DNA of 64,000 nucleotides from positions 1-64,000 of the forward strand of contig CALUEX010000010.1 in the NCBI GenBank assembly GCA_944319815.1, given 5' to 3'. Shown here in pieces: positions 34,231 to 42,021 of the stretch (its first letter is position 1; each line of letters starts with the position of its first letter). The DNA is from an uncultured Prevotella sp. GTDB taxonomy: Bacteria; Bacteroidota; Bacteroidia; Bacteroidales; Bacteroidaceae. The notes under the pieces are model-generated. The model had not been told where the DNA came from. It saw nothing but the letters and a program-made list of their open reading frames with translations, and did not search any database. A program made the position numbers and the translations under genes.

Positions 34231-37200
34231 TTACCCATATATTTTCCTGATTTCAGCACCACGGTAATAGTGCAAAAGAATTTCGTCGTACTCACATCCG
34301 CGCTCTCCCATCACGGCTGCTCCAATCTGGCAAAGCCCAACACCGTGCCCCCAGCCGGCACCAATTATGGCGAAACGCGACGGCACCCCGTCTACAACGT
34401 CGAGCTTGTCAACCACGAACGCACTGCTGTAAAGATGCGTCTTGCTGAGTGCACGGCGTATTTCAAGCTCCTTGCCGATGGTGAACGAACGCCTTGAGCC
34501 TACTATTCTCAACTTGCATATACGGCCACTACGGCCACGCTCCACGGGCACAAGGTCCTTGATTTTGCCGAAGTCCATCTTTAACTTGTCGTTTATCAAG
34601 GCTGAAAGCTGCTCCTGGGTGTACTCAACACGCCAACGGTAAAAGTCTGACGTTTCCTGGTCATAATCGTTAAGCACCTGCGAAAGTATGCGTCTATCCT
34701 CCGTATTACAATATGACTCCGGGCAGGAACGAATCCATCTGTCAGCCTCGGCTTCGTCTGTTAAGTCAGGCAATGTGGCCATACCGTCGCCACTGTCACG
34801 CAAGGCAACAAGATACGGTTGCGGCCTGTCTTCCCAACAGTACTGGAATTCTTCAGTAATTCCACCGCAACACTTGCTGAAACGCGCATCGCAGATTTCC
34901 CCTCCGTATGTCAGTATTTGGCCGCGCGTTTCCCTCACGGCCTGCTCCACGTGCACGTTCGTTGCCTTTGTGATGCCTTGGTAACGCTGGCAGTGGTCAT
35001 CAGCGCACACGTCAAAGATTGTATGGTCATCCCGGTCGTACCAACGTATCAGTTCGTCGTCCTTCTTTACAAACGAGAAGAAGCCGTTGCCACCTGTATC
35101 CTGACGGCGGCGGCGCTCCATCTGGGCCAACAACCAACTGCGCGAAATTACGGCATGGGCCTTCAGGAACTCAATGGACGACGTCGCTTTCATCTCGCTT
35201 GAAATTACACTTACGAGGTAATCTTCGACCGGCAGACAATTAATCGCACATACTTTGTCAGCCTCCACCACGAGTTTCAATGTGCCTTTAAACGTCTGCG
35301 TCTCCTGTCGCTCCCAATGGAAGTCAACCCCGATAGTAACACTTTCAAGCGAAAAAGATACACCGTCACCATACGGAGTGAAAGTAAGCTCACGGTAAAG
35401 ACTGCCGTTCCACGATATTCCCCCTTCCGAGAAAGTGACTTCCTGGCGGCCTCTTATAATTTCGCCCTTGGCCATATATTCACCGTTGAGCGTAAAACGT
35501 ATGCTTTCGGCGCAGACAATACCAACCTGGACGCAAGGTTCCGACTTCACGCTGTACCCGTCTTCAAGGGCACTGGACAACGGCTTGGCCGTCTTTATCC
35601 TGTCAATGACAATCCTTAAGTCTTCACCATGAAGCGAAACTTCATTCAATATGGCAACAATACTTTCAGGGGTAGCTTTATTAAAGTCATCATCCCGAGG
35701 CATAATGACAAGGCCGCACATATCCAAAGCCCCCGGACTGACAAGCAACTTACCGTCACCCTCAGCATAATAGCAGTCAGGCCGGTGCTTGGCACGAGGG
35801 AATACGACAGACAAACAACGACCTGCATCCATCCAGCTTACGATGTTCATCATCGGCTCTGGCTGTCCGTCATGCAACGGCAAGGCATCATACAGCCTCC
35901 TGAACAAAGCCACGCCAGACTCCAAGTCCTTGCTCCTCACCAAGAATACAGGGCTAACCCACCCCGGGACGAACGATATGTCATTGTCGTCATCAAGCGA
36001 ATAAAGCCTCTCCATGCCACGCTGCAACCTCGGCCAAGACGCCTGCAAAGGCAAGATGCCACACGTGCCAGCCTGGAAATGGAGATGGTCCGGGGCCGAA
36101 GCTCCACATTGCGGGCCGTTGTAAAACACCATCATGTCCGGATACATAGCAAGGAAGCGATACATCTCGGCATAGTTTTCCAATATGCGTTGCGGCTGGT
36201 GGGAAAGAGCAGGAATAGTGAAATGCACAGGGAGGATGGGATACGGATTGACAAGTATCTCGAACCTGTCGCCGAAACGCTTTGAGGATTGCGCTTCGGG
36301 GCGGTTCTCCCTGCACAGGAAGCACGGTCTCCCGCTTATCGACTCTTTGCTTATTGATGCGCCGGTAGACACTATCCGCGCAGGATTATGCTGCAACGTA
36401 AGTTTCTCACGCCCGCCTGTCGGCACGGTTACGCTCCTTGTCCGCACGTCCTGCAGATTGCGGTAATTACAGCGTGCAAGCTCCCATTTATCCATCTGTC
36501 TGTTGAAAAACCTCAACAGGGAATTATCCTCAAGCGACACATCGGTGCCAGCGTTCATCTTCTTCCTCGCCATAAGCTCCATCGTGCGCAGACGGTCCTT
36601 GTAAAGATTGTTGGCATTCACCTTTTCAACGCTTAACGCCGAGTCGCTATTACCGCCCCAACGGCGGCAAAGATACAGTTCCGTATAAATTCTTCCTATC
36701 TTATAACGACGGCTGAAAGCCAGCCCGAGCGCATAATCCTCACCGTAACTGGTGTTCGGGAAACGTACCTGGCGCAACAAAGGCGTAAAGAAAGCACGCG
36801 GTGCACCGAGGCCATTGATGCGCAAGGCATTGTTGCATCCGTTGCGTTCCGTCCACTCGGCGTGGTCGATAAGTCCCGGAGGCAGGGTGTTCAAGTCGAA
36901 GTCGCACATCCTGTAACTGCCCACGACCATGGCGGCACGCTGCTTGTAAAACGCATCGACGATGGTCTGCAACGTGTCGGCTGACGAATAAAGGTCGTCA
37001 CTGTCAAGCTGGACAGCGAAGCGTCCGCACCGGGCGTCGTCAACGGCAACATTCCAGCATCCCCCTATGCCAAGGTCAGTGCGTTGCGGAATGATGTGCA
37101 CCAAGCGCTCGTCAGTGTAAGCGTCAAGCAACGCCGTAGTGTTGTCGGTAGAATGATTGTCTACCACTATGACGTTAAACGGGAACGAAGTGCGCTGCGA

Positions 37201-38031
37201 CAGCGCGCTGTCTACAGCATCGCGGATGGTTTTCTCACGGTTGCGCACAGGTATAACGACCGTTGCCTCGAAGGCAAAATCCTGTTCGTTGAAATCCGGT
37301 TCGGAGTAATACGACGTGTCAACAAGCGCACCTACGGCCTTGAGGTGGGCCGTGACGACGCGCTCCATCTCAACCTGCACTTCACGGTTTGACGGGTTTA
37401 CGTAGTCAAACTGCCGTTCACCGCTCGCCCTCGTGTCGCGTTCTTCCTCCGTGTAGAGTGGCTCGTCGATATGGAACATCCGCCCGTGGCGACTAAGGTA
37501 CAGCCAAAGCTCGTACCAGCCGGCATATTTATAATCGGTGTCGTCTGCCGTTTCGGCAAATGAGTGCAGCAGCGAAGCCCTGGCCATGACCACCGAGCCG
37601 AAATCGAAATCGTCGCGAAGGCTGCCTTCCTGCCAGTCAATCACGGGATGGCGCTCCACCGTACCGCCCTTAGCCGACAGCCTGTCGGCATAAACAAGGG
37701 CTGCATCGGTCTCCATGGCTACACGCATCATGCGTTGTATTGAATACTGGCCAAGGCTCACCGCGACGTCCTTCAGGAACATCAAGGCGTAATCAGCCGT
37801 CACGCTGTCGGCTATGCTCCTCATTGACGCTGACGAATGCAAGCCGTCAACCACGATGAACGAGCAGTCGTCAGGCACCGCCGTCGTCATGGCGAACTGC
37901 CTCGTAACAAGCAAATTGATATGGCGTATCATGCGGCTGCCGCGCAACTGCCTCAACGTGTTGGCTATTGACGCAAAGTCGCTGCACGGCAAGAAACAAT
38001 CTATCGTACCTTTCATTATCTTATTTGTCAT
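34231..38031 (-). CDS. Three-part fusion: GT2 glycosyltransferase, DUF4922 HIT-like phosphorylase, SpoIID/LytB domain, 1266 aa
   Basis: Residues 1-230 look like a degenerate GT-A half. Residues about 256-455 are a clear family 2 glycosyltransferase (ATVVIPVRNREKTIRDAVDS at 256, QLDSDDLY at 341). Residues about 545-810 match DUF4922, with GRPCFLCRENRP (568-577) and the HIT-like H-x-H-x-Q at His649-Leu-His651-Phe-Gln653, as in GalT/Ap4A phosphorylases. Residues about 835-1266 are a SpoIID/LytB domain: LPVEDYLVSVISSEM (933), KAHAVISRSW (957) and GAGWGHGVGLCQIGA near the end. There is no signal peptide or membrane segment, although SpoIID acts on peptidoglycan, so location is puzzling. Its neighbour is an AmpG-like permease. 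Confidence 0.85.
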   Translation of the reverse strand: MTNKIMKGTIDCFLPCSDFASIANTLRQLRGSRMIRHINLLVTRQFAMTTAVPDDCSFIVVDGLHSSASMRSIADSVTADYALMFLKDVAVSLGQYSIQRMMRVAMETDAALVYADRLSAKGGTVERHPVIDWQEGSLRDDFDFGSVVMARASLLHSFAETADDTDYKYAGWYELWLYLSRHGRMFHIDEPLYTEEERDTRASGERQFDYVNPSNREVQVEMERVVTAHLKAVGALVDTSYYSEPDFNEQDFAFEATVVIPVRNREKTIRDAVDSALSQRTSFPFNVIVVDNHSTDNTTALLDAYTDERLVHIIPQRTDLGIGGCWNVAVDDARCGRFAVQLDSDDLYSSADTLQTIVDAFYKQRAAMVVGSYRMCDFDLNTLPPGLIDHAEWTERNGCNNALRINGLGAPRAFFTPLLRQVRFPNTSYGEDYALGLAFSRRYKIGRIYTELYLCRRWGGNSDSALSVEKVNANNLYKDRLRTMELMARKKMNAGTDVSLEDNSLLRFFNRQMDKWELARCNYRNLQDVRTRSVTVPTGGREKLTLQHNPARIVSTGASISKESISGRPCFLCRENRPEAQSSKRFGDRFEILVNPYPILPVHFTIPALSHQPQRILENYAEMYRFLAMYPDMMVFYNGPQCGASAPDHLHFQAGTCGILPLQASWPRLQRGMERLYSLDDDNDISFVPGWVSPVFLVRSKDLESGVALFRRLYDALPLHDGQPEPMMNIVSWMDAGRCLSVVFPRAKHRPDCYYAEGDGKLLVSPGALDMCGLVIMPRDDDFNKATPESIVAILNEVSLHGEDLRIVIDRIKTAKPLSSALEDGYSVKSEPCVQVGIVCAESIRFTLNGEYMAKGEIIRGRQEVTFSEGGISWNGSLYRELTFTPYGDGVSFSLESVTIGVDFHWERQETQTFKGTLKLVVEADKVCAINCLPVEDYLVSVISSEMKATSSIEFLKAHAVISRSWLLAQMERRRRQDTGGNGFFSFVKKDDELIRWYDRDDHTIFDVCADDHCQRYQGITKATNVHVEQAVRETRGQILTYGGEICDARFSKCCGGITEEFQYCWEDRPQPYLVALRDSGDGMATLPDLTDEAEADRWIRSCPESYCNTEDRRILSQVLNDYDQETSDFYRWRVEYTQEQLSALINDKLKMDFGKIKDLVPVERGRSGRICKLRIVGSRRSFTIGKELEIRRALSKTHLYSSAFVVDKLDVVDGVPSRFAIIGAGWGHGVGLCQIGAAVMGERGCEYDEILLHYYRGAEIRKIYG

Positions 38032-38189
38032 AATTTAGGGACTTTCCAAGGCAAAGGAAAGACACGTTACTTCGACTTGCAAAGGTAATGCAAACCTAAG
38101 ACAAATCAAAATTTTTAAGCGAACAAAATAATAAGGTGAGAAAGTAATATGAATGTCAGCGACGCTCCCATCCATTAGGAGTTAAAGGA

Positions 38190-38311
38190 TGTAAAGAAGT
38201 AAAAAGGTAAAAGGGTAAAAAAACGGATGGCATGAATTTATCACACACGTTTTACCCTTTTACCTTTTTACCCTTTTACCTTTTTACCGTTCTATCGTTT
38301 TACCGTTCTAC
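38190..38311. repeat. Palindrome of GTAAAAGG units
   Basis: The left part is aaaaggtaaaagggtaaaaa, the right part tttacccttttaccttttta repeated twice, then accgttct variants. It abuts and slightly overlaps the end of the GtrA gene (stop at 38308). Confidence 0.75.
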
Positions 38312-38751
38312 TTTCTTGCCTTTTCACTTTTAAATATCGCGTGCCTGCCGAACACTATGACCTCGGCCATGAAATAATTGAACAGCCCGGATATGAGCAG
38401 GGCGGCAAGGTTGCACCAGACGACACCCCAACCAAACAGCCTCTCGAAAAGGAGAAGGAACAACATCTTGACAAGGAAGCCGAGGGCCGACGACAGGTTG
38501 AAGACAACGAAACGCCTGCAAAAGTCGCCCGCGCAACGGTTGTCGATGCGGCTTTTCCATATCCAGCAATACGAACAGAGGAAATTGCTGAGCACGGCGA
38601 ACTCGAACGAGATGACCGGCGAAACGATATACTGCCCCCAGTAAGAGTGGAATACGAACGTGGAACACAGCCACAGCACAAACGTGTCGACGCCCGTGCC
38701 GAAGAGGCGGCTCACTACGAACTCTGCATATCTTTTTAATTCGTTGCGCAT
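38308..38751 (-). CDS. GtrA-like membrane protein, 147 aa
   Basis: Four membrane helices in the GtrA order, starting RYAEFVVSRLFGTGVDTFVLWL, with FLCSYCWIWKSR between helices 2 and 3, ending FNYFMAEVIVFGRHAIF. GtrA proteins help move lipid-linked sugars or other polyprenyl-linked groups across the membrane. It is 16 bp after the CDP-alcohol phosphatidyltransferase gene, so they probably share an operon. The terminal KSEKARK lies in a repeat-rich end. Confidence 0.85.
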   Translation of the reverse strand: MRNELKRYAEFVVSRLFGTGVDTFVLWLCSTFVFHSYWGQYIVSPVISFEFAVLSNFLCSYCWIWKSRIDNRCAGDFCRRFVVFNLSSALGFLVKMLFLLLFERLFGWGVVWCNLAALLISGLFNYFMAEVIVFGRHAIFKSEKARK

Positions 38752-38766
38752 GGTTTTGCCGGTTTG

Positions 38767-39456
38767 TCAGTCGTTAACTTTCAGTGGGTCTTGCTTGGCC
38801 AGCACCCGTTTGTCCTTGGCAAACTGCACGAAGTAGATGACGAACAGAAGTACGGCGATGACGAAGCCGACGACGTCGAACACGCCGAAGCTGACGCCTC
38901 CGAACAGACTGTAACGGTCGTCGGCCCACGACGTGTACATATACAGCGTGTTAATCAGTATGACGATTATGCGGAACTCCGTAGGGCCGAAGCTGCTGTA
39001 AGTCAGGCGGAACTCGCCTTTCAGGATAGCGCCTATGTAAGTGTAGATTGACAAAACCAGGTAGCCGGCCAGCACGAGCATGGCCACGTCGAAGCGGAAC
39101 ATCGGCGACAGGCCGGCGCCGATGAACATTACGCACTGTGTGACGGCGTCGAGCGTATGGTCGATGAAGAAACCGTAGATCGGTCTCTGCGTATTGCGTA
39201 CACGGGCGAGCGTGCCGTCAAGGCTGTCACCAAACCAGTTGACCACAAGGCCCAGCGACGACAGCCACAGCCAGTAGACATTATAGTTTGCCATGAAGAA
39301 GCCAACGGCGCAGATTACCGCACCGGCGACTCCGACGAACGTCAGCATATCAGACGTCACCCACCGCGGCATACGCTCGGCGAGCCATACGAGCACCTTC
39401 TTCTCGGCGGCGTTGAGCAATGAAGTCTGTATCCTTGAGGCTGATTCTTTTCCCAT
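38767..39456 (-). CDS. CDP-alcohol phosphatidyltransferase family protein, 229 aa
   Basis: It contains the family active-site motif DSLDGTLARVRNTQRPIYGF followed by FIDHTLD, with two Asp pairs for the metal. About six hydrophobic segments follow. Enzymes of this family join a CDP-activated lipid to an alcohol such as inositol, glycerol or serine. Specificity cannot be read from sequence alone. The N-terminus (MGKESASRIQTSLLNAAEKK) is a soluble helix. It precedes the GtrA gene, suggesting a membrane-lipid or lipid-linked-glycan role. Confidence 0.87.
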   Translation of the reverse strand: MGKESASRIQTSLLNAAEKKVLVWLAERMPRWVTSDMLTFVGVAGAVICAVGFFMANYNVYWLWLSSLGLVVNWFGDSLDGTLARVRNTQRPIYGFFIDHTLDAVTQCVMFIGAGLSPMFRFDVAMLVLAGYLVLSIYTYIGAILKGEFRLTYSSFGPTEFRIIVILINTLYMYTSWADDRYSLFGGVSFGVFDVVGFVIAVLLFVIYFVQFAKDKRVLAKQDPLKVND

Positions 39457-39628
39457 TGTTGTTTTTTGCTTGTTTCCCTTACCTATTAAATAATTGGGTG
39501 CAAAGTTACATCTTTATTACGTACATTTTAATATTTTATTAGTTAAAGTTGTTAAAGTCGGCAACAACAGCTATGCCAGGGCTTGCATTTCGTATGGCGG
39601 AAGTTTCTATTTTTATGTTGCTTATTGC

Positions 39629-39658
39629 TTGTGAATTGGATATTTTTCAGTATCTTTG
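39629..39658 (+). promoter_or_regulatory. Promoter of the DUF805 gene
   Basis: TTG (39629-39631), 19-bp spacer, TATCTTTG (39651-39658), 57 bp before the ATG. Confidence 0.75.
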
Positions 39659-39715
39659 TCTCATAAAATGAAACTTTTACATCTTTTAATTATGTCAAAC
39701 TAAAACTTAACTGCC

Positions 39716-40114
39716 ATGAAAAAGCTTAGCTTGTTCGACTATTTCGTGAAATGTTACAAAGAGTATGCCAACTTTGAAGGGCGTGCCCGCCGGCGGGAGT
39801 TCTGGGGCTTCATGCTGTTTTGGTATATCATCTATTTAGCCGTGTACGGCTTTTTTATGTTGGCTTTCAAAGATGACGCCTTTATGATGACCGTCGGAAT
39901 GGTCATATGCTTTTTGCTTGCCATAGCCAGCATTGTTCCGCAATTAGCCGTGTCAGTGCGCCGTCTCCACGACATAGGCAAGAGCGGATGGTATTATTTT
40001 GTTAATTTCATACCCTTAATCGGCAGCATCTGGCTGCTGGTAATGTTCTGTACCGACAGCGAACCGTCTGAAAACAAATATGGCAAAAATCCGAAAGAGC
40101 CGATGTTTGCATAA
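39716..40114 (+). CDS. DUF805 membrane protein, 132 aa
   Basis: The opening YEYANFEGRARRREFWGFML-like pattern (here EYANFEGRARRREFWGFMLF) and RRLHDIGKSGWYYFVNFIPLIG are the two DUF805 signatures, with four membrane segments. Function unknown; relatives are inner-membrane proteins. It is transcribed alone from a good promoter and followed by a hairpin repeat. Confidence 0.92.
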   Translation: MKKLSLFDYFVKCYKEYANFEGRARRREFWGFMLFWYIIYLAVYGFFMLAFKDDAFMMTVGMVICFLLAIASIVPQLAVSVRRLHDIGKSGWYYFVNFIPLIGSIWLLVMFCTDSEPSENKYGKNPKEPMFA

Positions 40115-40191
40115 CCTTGGATTATTTATTTAACATGGGTTAGGCAGTAATATCACACAGAACCCACGTTTGCCAGCATCCATCCAAACAA

Positions 40192-40308
40192 CAAAAGGCA
40201 TCGAATTACATCGTAAAACGTGCCAAACGACATAACAAAAGGCGGCATTTTGCAATGCAAAATGCCGCCTTTTAGGAAACGACTTGTAAGTCGTTGTATT
40301 TCAACAGA
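40192..40308. repeat. AAAAGG hairpin repeat, copy 4
   Basis: A near-perfect hairpin of about 17 bp (40237-40273, aaaaggcggcattttgca with its complement) after two looser aaaggc units, then a variant tail cgttgtatttcaacag. It ends at the DUF4301 stop and may terminate both convergent genes. Confidence 0.75.
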
Positions 40309-41826
40309 TTACTGGTGTTGCTCGCGCAGGAGGTCGTTCACGGTCTTTACGGGGTTGAACGTAGAGAGCGGAACTTCAACGAAGACGGTGTTCCAGTCGC
40401 TCATCGCACCGTTCCAGAGGCCCGGCAGCTCGAGCGCCTTCAGCTCGCGGCCGTTCTTGCTCTTGCTGCTGATGAAGCCGGTGGTCTTGTCTACATAGTC
40501 AGGCAGGTTGAAGGGCTGGCCCTTGTAGTCCTTTACGGCGCAAACAAGGTCAACGGGATTGAAGTGGGTTCCTTCCGTAAACATCTTCATGTACTCGTCG
40601 TTGCTCTTGTCAATCTGGCTGCTTTCAAGTATTTGCAGGCTCACCGTGCCGTCCTGGTTGTACGTAAGGAACGGGCCGCCGCCAGGCTCTCCGACGTTCT
40701 TCACCACTCCGCAGACGCGCATCGGACGGTTGAGCTTCTTGTGCAGGTAGATTACCAGTTCGGCGTCCTCAAGCTGCTTGATGTCGTTCTTGCGGCAGCA
40801 CAGGTCGCGCTGGACGAAGCGGATAATCTCCTCCAGCTGCTCGTGGGTGTATGTGCCGGTGTCCAACAGGCGCAGGTAGCCGAAGGCCTTTGCCTGCAGC
40901 GTTACCAGCATTCCGGCCAGGAGCTGCTTGTAGGTGACGGTGTCGCCTTTCAGGCGGTCGGGCACTACGTTGTCGATGTTCTTTATGAACACCACGTCAG
41001 CGTCAATGTCGTTAAGGTTCTGGATGAGCGCGCCGTGCCCTCCGGGACGGAACAGGAGCGAACCGTCGGCGTTGCGGAACGGAGTGTTGTCGGGATTGGC
41101 TGCCACGGTGTCGGTGCTCGGCTTCTGCTCGGAGAACGTAACGTCGTACTTTATGCCGTACTTGGCGGCGTACTGTGCGCACTTCTCTGCCAATTTCTTC
41201 TCGAACAGCTCCTTGTGCTCGTGGCTTACGGTGAAGTGTATGTGGGCCTCGCCGTTCGATGCGGCGTAGAGCGCGCCCTCCACGAGGTGCTCCTCGAGCG
41301 GGGTGCGCGGGCCTTCGGCGTATTTATGGAACAGTAACAGGCCTTTGGGCAACTGACCGTAGTTCAGCCCCTTGGCGTCGAGCATATTGCGCACAACGGC
41401 CTTATAGTCGCCTTCAGCCAGAAGGGCGGTGATGTTCTTGCCTTCGTTGCGCTTGCAGGCTTCGTCTAATTCATCGTAAAATGCGAACTTCGTGATGTTG
41501 TCAAAGTATTTCTTTTCGAAGTCGGTCTGCGGCTCGTCGTGGTCGCCGTCGAGGAAGGCGAACATATCCTTGAACATACGGCTGGCCGCTCCGCTGGCCG
41601 GGACGAACTTGACGACCCTCCTGCCCTCGGCCTTATAGGCGTTCCATGCGTCGATATACTTAGAGCGCTCGTCATCGGCCGGAGCCACGATGCCATTGCC
41701 TATGCCGGCAGCGGCGTCAATGCGGAGGAAGGGGAAACCGTTTTTGAATTCTTCAAGCTGCGCCTCAACCTGCGCCTCGGTGATGCCTTTGCCGGCAATC
41801 TGCCTTAAGTCTTCTTGTGATAGCAT
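40309..41826 (-). CDS. DUF4301 family protein, 505 aa
   Basis: A large cytoplasmic protein of the Bacteroidetes DUF4301 family. KFVPASGAASRMFKDMFAFL near residue 75 and RPGGHGALIQNLNDIDADV near residue 265 resemble the nucleotide-sugar pyrophosphorylase fold, so it may handle a sugar nucleotide. That is an inference from motif similarity and no reaction is established. The GEPGGGPFLTYNQDGTVSLQ segment is another family hallmark. It starts MLSQEDLRQIAGKGITEAQV and is monocistronic, divergent from the RelA/SpoT gene. Confidence 0.85.
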   Translation of the reverse strand: MLSQEDLRQIAGKGITEAQVEAQLEEFKNGFPFLRIDAAAGIGNGIVAPADDERSKYIDAWNAYKAEGRRVVKFVPASGAASRMFKDMFAFLDGDHDEPQTDFEKKYFDNITKFAFYDELDEACKRNEGKNITALLAEGDYKAVVRNMLDAKGLNYGQLPKGLLLFHKYAEGPRTPLEEHLVEGALYAASNGEAHIHFTVSHEHKELFEKKLAEKCAQYAAKYGIKYDVTFSEQKPSTDTVAANPDNTPFRNADGSLLFRPGGHGALIQNLNDIDADVVFIKNIDNVVPDRLKGDTVTYKQLLAGMLVTLQAKAFGYLRLLDTGTYTHEQLEEIIRFVQRDLCCRKNDIKQLEDAELVIYLHKKLNRPMRVCGVVKNVGEPGGGPFLTYNQDGTVSLQILESSQIDKSNDEYMKMFTEGTHFNPVDLVCAVKDYKGQPFNLPDYVDKTTGFISSKSKNGRELKALELPGLWNGAMSDWNTVFVEVPLSTFNPVKTVNDLLREQHQ

Positions 41827-42021
41827 AAGTATTGTTTTTATTTAGGTTAATGTATTAGTAGCATGATATTACTTAAACCAGTGACAAAAATAACGATTTT
41901 CATTTAAAAAACACGCTTTGAGGCATTAAAAAGTTATTACTTTGTGCAATAAAACTTACAATTTTCATTTTATAACAGCCAAAACCTGTGTTTCTCGGAA
42001 AAAATAACTAAGTTTGCATCA

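Noticed and set aside
40294-41337. Plus-strand frame of 347 codons
   Set aside because: Antisense to DUF4301, with a Val/Leu/Gln-rich low-information product.
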